Shown: positions 56,855-64,000 of the stretch, piece by piece
Layout: each line of letters starts with the position of its first letter
How positions within the stretch are numbered: the stretch's first letter is position 1
From: Scleromitrula shiraiana
Lineage: Eukaryota; Ascomycota; Leotiomycetes; Helotiales; Sclerotiniaceae
DNA length: 64,000 nt
Assembly (NCBI GenBank): GCA_028455995.1
Contig: JABELC010000005.1
Span: 868,001-932,000, forward strand
Reading direction: 5' to 3'
The notes under the pieces: generated by a model
What the model saw: only the letters and a program-made list of their open reading frames with translations
The model's database searches: none
What the model was told of the DNA's origin: nothing
Program-made: the position numbers and the translations under genes

Positions 56855-57489
56855 GACTGAGTTATGGTTGTTGGAGTGGGTATTAAAAAATGTACCATAT
56901 GGACAAGGTGCATATTACTTGGCGTCTATGTAATATCTCTTGTAAGATTGGAGGTCAAATTGACCAATTCAGCATCTTTAACCACTATGTTTCTCCTCTA
57001 TGTTGCACATTATGTCAAGGTTTATTGTGTTAGACGTGCGCTGTACAGATCGATGCAAGTATGTGCAGTACCCTCAATAAGGAATCAAGTCGAACTTTCG
57101 ATACCCTAATACTGTAACACAAACATCACAAACAATTCTATCACTTTTGCCCTCTCAGATATATCGTCGCCACATCCACACTAAGCCTACACACTAATCT
57201 TTCCATTAACCCATCCGAATTAATCCCGTATTGTATAATCACCTATTAGACACCTGGGCGTGTGTCACCATAAAGACATGCAACAAAACCCAGACTCGAG
57301 CTCCAAGCTCCCAACTATCCTAGATAAAGTATAGTGAACGTACTAAATCCATTCTTATTTATGTTAAGCTACTGAGACGTGCAACATTGTCAGGACAGGC
57401 TAGAAGGGATCTGTGTCATTGAATGTTGAAAGAAAGGGTGAACTGTTTAAGTTCCGAATGATCAACAATTAAAATCAATTAGAAAAAAA

Positions 57490-57590
57490 TATTTGAATAT
57501 CTATAGCTGAAATAAACATTCAAACATACATTATCCAAAAGACACATTTGAATGCCTATGTTTTGAATAGACATTTAGAAATGGATTAAC
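57490..57590. repeat. AT-rich motif copy C
   Basis: GAAATAAACATTCAAAC (57509-57525) is the reverse complement of the GTTTGAATGTTTATTTC motif of copies A and B. ATTTGAATGCCTATGTTTTGAATA follows 30 nt later. The relationship to copies A and B is by motif only. Confidence 0.35.
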
Positions 57591-57592
57591 TC

Positions 57593-57611
57593 GGGGGGGG
57601 GGGGGGGGGGG
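57593..57611 (+). repeat. Poly-G run of 19
   Basis: Nineteen consecutive G residues are followed by CTG and a short A run. Homopolymers of this length are rare and sequencing-error-prone, so the exact length is uncertain. Confidence 0.85.
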
Positions 57612-57880
57612 CTGAAAAAAAACATGGAGTGGGTATGATCATGATGACCATGATACTGATGAAATAATTTTGTACATCTTCATAGACCCATTTCATGAAT
57701 AAGGTACTAATTACATAGCCAAGCCCATATCAACATCGGGCGGCTTTTCAGTTGCAAGACCGAAACACCGGAAAACTTCTCCTCTTGCAGATACACACAC
57801 AAACATTTGTGGAATCCATATACCATCCAGACCACCCGTAAACGCCTTGCATCGCAAACCAGTAAACCTTTGACCGAAGT

Positions 57881-60800
57881 TTACATAACATTTTCATCAT
57901 CAACCATATCGAGAGCCCTCGCATATTGTACCGTTAGCCTTTGTGAATCTCGGAATTTACCTATTAGGATGTTAATTTTCCTTGTGAACATCAAGAAACT
58001 AGACCAAAGAACTTACCCAGTATTAATACAACCCCCTTTAGTAGCTCCTTGCGGTCCCAACCGCATATCTGGTCATCCTCACTCATCCAACCTTCGCCCT
58101 TCTCGGAAAGATCATTACTGCCTTGCAGGACACCACCCATGAGACTCCGTAACAATTCCTCAATTTTGTTCTTCAAGCCTTCTGCTCCAAGTCGTTTCGC
58201 GTACATGAACAAGTAAAGTCTGAATTCATCCTTGGCTTTGAGTTGTAAAGCAGCAGCGAGTCGATTTTCAAGATGAGCGATGCTAACACCAGATTCAAAA
58301 TTTTCATATCCGTCTTTGGACAGTAATGTCTTGATGAGTCGTTGAAGATTGTATGCTCTACCCTTGAGCAATACTTCACCTGTAGTGTGTCTTTCCAAAT
58401 GGGGAATGATACCAGCTGAGAGAGTTGAGGTGTCAATTTCGTCAGTTTTACGACTTTCAGGGCCAACACCTGTGGTGTGCAAGTTGCTAATGGAAGAGTC
58501 GTTGGAATTCCAATATTGACTGCCAACGGCCCACCATGCCTCCGATAGTCGTTGCCAAACGAACATGTTGGGAGAGTATACGTAACCGTCACCATTACTA
58601 AGTGTGACCACAACATATCCAATAGAATTGAGATGAGCTGAGGTCACACCTGGAGCGCTTGTTGTATGCGTACCCAAGGAATGCATGGCTATTTCCAAGA
58701 TTGGTGCCATAGAGACAGGAGGATGTGGGGATCTCAAAGTCTTGAGATTCCAGACATGGCACATCCCAGCAGCGGTGATACAGAGTAACCACCATCCTCT
58801 ACATTCAATGATGACTGGTTGTGATTCAATCACCAGTGCATTGAATATCCTCCGACCGGCAGGCGTCCAGATGTAAATGCTTCCGTCCTCACAAGCGGCA
58901 GCCCAGAAGTTCTTATTGCCCGTAACCAAGATGACGGCTCTTGGAAGAAAATCCTGCCACAAAGTTACTCCTCGTTTAGTGGCACTAATGCGAGATGGGT
59001 CTTTGACTTGGACAGAAGCCAAAGAAGATGGGTTACGAGCTTCAAATACGACATCATCGGATACTCTAATATTATCATCAGGTCCTCCAGCGCCGTTACT
59101 GTTCTCTGCCGTAGGAAGACTGCCGCGGTCAAGGGATCTGAGAATAACCGTCCTAATTTTAGGAACTGCTAATCTCACTTGACTAACTGACATGGATGGA
59201 TTTACAACCGCTGGTCTAAGGAACTCCGGTGTTGGGACCACACCATTCACAGGTGGTATAGGTATGGCTGTTTCCAATCCATTAACTCCATTAATCATGA
59301 TTGAAACGGGCCCAGTGCCGGGTGCTGATCTTCTGTTGAGATAATCTTCATCTTCATCATCATCGCCTTCCATAACAACTGCCTTTCGCTTGTTCCCCAA
59401 GAGCATCGAAGCAAGACCGCCTCTTGGAAGTCCATCGTAAGGCTTCGAGATATCCAATATTGAAACGGGTGCATCATTTTGAGCATTGCTAGAACTTGAT
59501 GCCATGAGCTGAGACTGGGGGAGAGACGAAAGCCCCGTACTTGAAGAGGAAACAAGCAATGGCGCAACACGCTTTTTACCATCCTTCGTGATTGTAACTC
59601 GTTGCTTCATAGCTTCCAGTCTTCCCACATTTGGATCATCAGGGGGTTGTGCTTGAGGCTCGGGTTGTGGCACAGACTTGCCATTAGTTGTAGGTGTCGA
59701 GCTTACAACACCTGTCATTGGTGTTGACGATGAGTTTCCGTTAAGAATAGCAGCTCCGCCAGAGTCTCCCATCAAAGCGCTCATTTTCCCTTCTGTCTTC
59801 TGACGCTCATCAGCCTTGCTTATTTCTTCAAGATGATGAGAGGCAACATCTTCCACAACGCCTACACCTTTACGCGAGATGCCAAACTTTGTCAATGCCT
59901 TCTCGTTCTCCGTCCAAGGAGCAATGTATCCCAACTCGCCTTTCTGAAATTGTGCCGCAATGATTGTACCGTCTAAGCTTGCTATGAAAAGAGAGAGTCC
60001 ATCAGGGGACCATGCAAGATCAGAGATTGACTTAGAAGCTAGTTGTTGACAAATAAGCAAAGGTCGTGAGCTACTAGTATTCCAGATACTTAAGCTTTTA
60101 TCTTGCCCAGCGCATGCAATAACAGTTACTAGAGACTGTGTACTATAACCATTTTGGTCTGTGTTCTCCGGGCTCATCTCGTTCTTGCTAAACAAGCGAG
60201 GCGAAAAAGTGCAAACTTCCACAGGTCCTTCATGACCAATAAGGTTGATCTCACTATCCCAAAGTCCACGATTGACAATCGCAACAGAGCTTACAGGTCC
60301 ATTAACCGCATTCGCGGCCGCTATGTGATTACCGTCCGGAGACCAAGAGCATCTTCGAAAATACGTTGTGAGGGGTGATGAGGCAAATGGTGCTGAAATT
60401 GTGTGTTCGAGGGTAAAGTTATGCATAGATTCGTTTGCAGTAGCGGTAGGTGAAGGAGAGGTAAATCGAAAGAGTTTGATTGTTCGGTCATCGCTAGCAG
60501 TTGCAAAGTATTTGTTGGCGGGGTCAAATGTGATTCCCTTGACATGACTTTGGTGGACTGATAGTGTTTTCAACTTCTCAAATGTGTGCCCAGACCATAC
60601 GACAACCTTCGAATCCAATCCTACAGATACCATAATAGAAGAATCATAAGACCAGCCGAGATCCTGCACATCACTATCGTGCCCAATTAGACGTTTGACT
60701 ATTTTCCAATTCTCTACCGGTGGTGGCTCGTTGGTACCTAGAATCATTAGTCAGTATATTCCTTTTGCAGTTGTAGAATTGAAAGCTCGTGAATACCAAA

Positions 60801-61290
60801 AGACGCGGAGTGTGCAGCTGGCTGTGTATCCAGTTGATAAATACAAATAATCTTGTCGTCTGCACCGGATGCGAGCCATTTTCCATTTGGAGAAAATCGA
60901 ACCGTATGTATCGTTCCGGAATGATAGCTCATATGACATAGTTGTTTTGGAACTGTAGAACCCCGATCTCCTGCCTCGAGGATAGCTTCTGTGGACCAGA
61001 TTCTGACATGACCATCTGTTTTCAAAGTTCAATTAATTCCCATTCTTATCTGGGGTCGCGGCAGGCTCTTACCTCCAGCAGCAGATGCTAATCTCTTTCC
61101 ATCTGGGGAGATATGAAGACTGTAGACTTCGTGGTCTTTCTGCTCTCCTAAATTTCGGAGCGCATTGGGCGCAAAGGTCAGTCAAACACAACAATAATAA
61201 AGGCAGAAATTAAGAAGAATCCTAATATACAGATGGATTGTGTTAATACATACCACTATGAGAAAGCCAAGCTGGCTTGATAAATTTCAT
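57881..61290 (-). CDS. HIR1: Histone chaperone HIR1 (HIRA)
   Basis: Five exons (61290-61254, 61147-61073, 61015-60797, 60737-58017, 57960-57881) give 1,043 residues, the usual length for Hir1. Seven WD40 repeats fill about residues 10-400: MKFIKPAWLSHSG, EVYSLHISPDGKRLASAAGG, TVRFSPNGKWLASGADDKII, VQDLGWSYDSSIMVSVGLDS, and others. A linker carries KQRVTITKDGKKRVAPLL (about residue 500), the HIRA B-domain motif that binds the histone chaperone ASF1. The C-terminal half is the Hira domain (for example AVILVTGNKNFWAAACEDGS). Hir1 belongs to the HIR complex, which deposits H3-H4 outside S phase and represses histone genes. The small last exon supplies the conserved end (RDSQRLTVQYARALDMV). All four introns fit phase. 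Confidence 0.93.
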
Positions 61291-61668
61291 GACTGTCACC
61301 GATGTCGTTGACTTTCATAGAATTTCATGGTTGATATTTCGTAAATTGTCAAGGCTATAATTATCTGGAGCTCCCTCGGAACGCGTCTGTCTGGTGGATT
61401 TACATCAGTAGTTTCCAGGTGTCGGAACAGGAACTATAATTTATCCGATATTTACCCCCCTCTACCAATAAATACAGATCAGCCATAGAATACAATTTGG
61501 CAATGTTCGGAAAGAATGTAATATCACTCGTGCAAACACTAACTGAATCCTAATACATGGATCAGAACGAGTTCCCAAATCACTTTCTCTTGAATGCGAG
61601 GCAGTGGCTGATTGAATATTGTTTCTATATAAGTTATCCTAGAGTTCAAGAGACTAAATGTTACTTGA
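61291..61668. other. Intergenic region, nothing recognised
   Basis: A 378-nt spacer lies between the HIR1 start and the end of the MDR oxidoreductase gene, both on the minus strand. Nothing recognised. Confidence 0.4.
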
Positions 61669-62834
61669 CTACTCAGTTTCTCCAATCTTGAAGATATACT
61701 TTGTAGCACTATTCACCCCATTCTTCAAATCGGCGAGACCTTTCCCAACACCATCGAGCCCACCTGGTACAATTTCGTAAGGGTGAGGGGCGAGCCACCC
61801 ATCATGCAATCCTCTAGAAAACAACCTGAAGAAAGCATACGCGAATTGTTTCCCACCAAATCTAACCCCTGCTTTGAAACTGTCCGAGTCTGCAGGCACA
61901 TCTGTGTGTGCGTCGCCAACCATTGTGAGGCTACGTTCAATATGGACAGGAATACCCTCGTTTAATCCTCCCGGAAGAACCAAAGTGATCTTGCTACCTT
62001 CATCGGACAGCACTCTAGAGATGTTTTGGTAAGAGTTATGCTCTGATATAGCATCAAAAGCGTATTTGACCTCGTCCACTCCAGCCTGCTTCAACGCATC
62101 CTTAATACCTGAAACCACAGCTTCGTTTCCCTTGCGGTAGTCAACTATTGTGTCACCTTTGTCTCTAGAGAGAAGCTTTTCAACGTATGTTTCACCACGA
62201 CCGGCAACAGCAATGATCGGGTGAATGTTAGAAGCTTGGGCAAGCTTGATAGCAAAAGAACCCTAACCATACGTTAGCATGCAATTTATTGTCGATCAAA
62301 CACCGGAAATTCATACCACTGCCGAGGAAGCTCCATAAATTATCAATGGAATAGAGGTCTTGGTTGCATTCCATGGTTCAGGAAGGCCAAGTCTCATATA
62401 AAGACCGATTGCAGCTGTCATAGCAGCAAGAGGAATTGTTGCGGCCTTATTCGAAATCAGCATATTTGTGTGAGATCTAATACATATATTTTACCCACCT
62501 CCTCAAAAGTTGTCTTTTTAGGTATATGAAAAGTGGTATGAGAGTGAGCAATCGCGTATTCAGCAAAGCTTCCATGATCAGTATTCATCTCATGGAATGC
62601 AGCAACTCGATCTCCCTTCTTGAATTCGTAAACATCCTCTCCAACTGCCTCCACAATCCCAGCGATATCATCACCTGCATTGAATGTTCTGTTGGTCCAT
62701 TCTGGGTACTTCCAATCTTTCGGATTGGAACCAGAGTATATGACTTTAATCAAAACTTGATCCACCTTAGGCTGTGGGATTGAGACATCGTGAATTGTGA
62801 CCTTAACGTCGGAACCAACAATTGCTTCCTTCAT
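61669..62834 (-). CDS. MDR-family NAD(P)H oxidoreductase (enoyl-reductase/ToxD-like)
   Basis: Three exons (62834-62499, 62445-62317, 62262-61669) give 352 residues in phase, the standard length of medium-chain dehydrogenase/reductases. The N-terminal GroES-like domain shows DVSIPQPKVDQVLIKVIYSG, then the family signature GDDIAGIVEAVGEDVYEFKK and GDRVAAFHEM. The Rossmann fold follows with IYGASSAVGSFAIKLAQASN, a variant of the usual AxGGVG nucleotide-binding motif. The structural and catalytic Cys/His zinc ligands of alcohol dehydrogenases are absent, so it is a zinc-independent reductase of the quinone-reductase or ToxD type. NADPH-dependent reduction of an enone or quinone is expected; the substrate is unknown. 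No biosynthetic cluster surrounds it, so a secondary-metabolite role is not supported by context. Confidence 0.85.
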
Positions 62835-63291
62835 TTTGAAAATTTTCGTAGAGGGATGATTCTTGGGGGTACGTTATTGTTGAAGATATGAATATTCGTA
62901 AATGTAAGTGAAATGAGCAACGATAATGATGCAACAATCGAGTGGAGTGGACATCTCCATTGTTATATATTCATTCCATCTACCCATTCAATCAGTGAAG
63001 TTTGATTTATAATATCTCTATTATAAATCTTTCAGGATCAAAGACCATCCATCAATCATGGACCTTATCATTTTACTGGCGTCATCAAATTCAACTGCTC
63101 CGCTCGAGGAATGTGCCCCACAAAACCCACTAACCTAAAACAACCTTGTCAGACCGACACTGACTTCTAAATCCCTGATGTTCTGTAGGATAAATCCTCA
63201 GTGGTGTTCTGAATTCCATAACTAATTGAGTATTATTTGTAAGTTATGCTGAATAATACGGTGCTTGAGCATCGAAAAGACAATTCTTCCT
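62835..63291. other. Intergenic region, nothing recognised
   Basis: A 457-nt AT-rich spacer lies between two minus-strand genes. It contains the promoter of the oxidoreductase and the 3' end of the next gene. Confidence 0.4.
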
Positions 63292-64000
63292 TCATTTCTG
63301 ACGAATGTTCTTGGCTTTCCTTTTCTTGAAAACAACACCGCCAACAGCTGTCTCATCCGTTTCTTGCTTGAGTTCTGGTACTGGGACATCATTTAACAGT
63401 GTGATTCCTTCCTCCAACCAAGGTTCTTTTTTTATTTCAGCGAAGTCTTTCGCGTCTTTGGTATCTTGGAGTAGAGCAGCATCAGCTTCGTCCATGCCTG
63501 CCTCTTCTTTGATCTCTGGTTTAATAGCAGTGTCGGTTTCGGGTTTAACCGATAAACCTTTGCCCTTACGAGTCGCATTGCTCAAGAGAGCATCGAGATC
63601 ACCGTCGTCCTTTTCCGTAGGATACGTTCGGATAGCCGTACCCCATCGCCTCTTCTTGGCCTCAATCACTTCTTCTTCTTCCTCGGCTGCCCTCTTCCGC
63701 ACACCAAGGGCGATCGCTTCTGGTTTCTTTTCCTCATTGTCTTCAATGATTCGCTCTGATGTGACTTGCCACTCTCCAGCCATAGCCATATTAGGTCTAA
63801 ATTCATCCGGAATATTGACACCCATTTCTGCTAATTGCGATAATTGTTGTTTTCTCTGCGAGGCTGTTGCCTGCGGTTTCGGGGTGGAATAAATGGGTTT
63901 CGAAGAGCTTGAAGCACCTCCTGTTGCTATGCCATCTCCACTAATTAAGCCATTCAGTCGAGCGACCTCGTCTTTTGCTCTATCCTTTTCTCTCTGGTCC
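63292..64000 (-). CDS. WBP4/U1-zinc-finger-type splicing protein, C-terminal part (runs off the right edge)
   Basis: The minus strand is open from the window edge to a stop at 63292, giving about 236 residues of a C-terminal part; the start is outside the window. The visible part begins DQREKDRAKDEVARLNGLIS, a charged helix. It continues with QRKQQLSQLAEMGVNIPDEF and RPNMAMAGEWQVTSERIIED, a combination I associate with fungal U1-type zinc finger proteins of the WBP4/FBP21 splicing group. In these the matrin-type zinc finger is N-terminal, here off the window. Downstream are an acidic Glu run, KKRRWGTAIRTYPTEKDDGD, and a Lys-rich tail ending FKKRKAKNIRQK. A role in pre-mRNA splicing is inferred from this resemblance only; WW domains are not seen in the visible part. 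Confidence 0.6.
   Translation of the reverse strand, partial: DQREKDRAKDEVARLNGLISGDGIATGGASSSSKPIYSTPKPQATASQRKQQLSQLAEMGVNIPDEFRPNMAMAGEWQVTSERIIEDNEEKKPEAIALGVRKRAAEEEEEVIEAKKRRWGTAIRTYPTEKDDGDLDALLSNATRKGKGLSVKPETDTAIKPEIKEEAGMDEADAALLQDTKDAKDFAEIKKEPWLEEGITLLNDVPVPELKQETDETAVGGVVFKKRKAKNIRQK

Larger units (their letters stand above)
56855..57880. other. Convergent 3' region with AT-rich motif and poly-G
   Basis: About 1 kb between two convergent genes contains motif copy C and a poly-G run, listed separately. No gene is recognised. Confidence 0.45.

Overview
The window looks like nuclear DNA of a filamentous ascomycete. Genes lie on both strands and carry short (about 50-130 nt) GT-AG introns. 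Branch-point-like CTRAY motifs are visible, coding regions have moderate GC, and intergenic DNA is AT-rich and full of microsatellites. Gene content (TOR, HIR1, DPM3, RTF2, eL13, glucosidase II beta, a HET-domain relic, an OTT_1508-type deaminase) suggests a Leotiomycete such as Botrytis/Sclerotinia. That placement is inference from memory, not a search.

Layout. 1-1.9 kb: N-terminal part of a large disordered coiled-coil protein (minus, leaves the window). 2.4-4.3 kb: a mitochondrial oxidoreductase-like protein and a three-exon DPM3. 5.1-8.3 kb: a leucine-rich-repeat protein. 9.7-11.3 kb: a coiled-coil protein. 12.4-15.0 kb: an armadillo (SmgGDS-like) protein. 15.2-20.1 kb: an accessory island with a decayed HET gene, a palindromic AT-rich element, an OTT_1508-like deaminase gene and a degenerate tandem repeat. 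20.8-28.3 kb: the complete TOR kinase gene. 28.7-31.8 kb: RTF2 and glucosidase II beta. 32.5-36.4 kb: a long disordered protein of unknown function. 36.4-45.9 kb: a 9.5-kb stretch without a recognisable gene, packed with simple repeats, a G-quadruplex-prone tract and an AT-rich block. 45.9-48.3 kb: a BTB-like protein. 49.1-49.9 kb: ribosomal protein eL13. 51.1-51.3 kb: a 57-residue zinc-ribbon protein. 51.6-52.2 kb: a small unknown gene. 52.2-54.6 kb: a weakly coding, possibly decayed stretch. 54.6-55.5 kb: a DUF2458 protein. 55.9-56.9 kb: a COX14-family protein. 57.9-61.3 kb: the histone chaperone HIR1. 61.7-62.8 kb: an MDR oxidoreductase. 63.3-64 kb: the C-terminal part of a WBP4-like splicing protein.

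Most genes are unrelated housekeeping genes and do not form a cluster. DPM3 (dolichol-phosphate-mannose synthesis) and glucosidase II beta (N-glycan trimming) both serve ER glycosylation but lie 26 kb apart. The most unusual parts are the 15.2-20.1 kb island and the 36.4-45.9 kb gap. In the HET relic, both premature stops fit C-to-T change at CpA, as in repeat-induced point mutation. Exon models were built by hand from splice sites and reading phase. They are internally consistent (total lengths divisible by three) unless noted.
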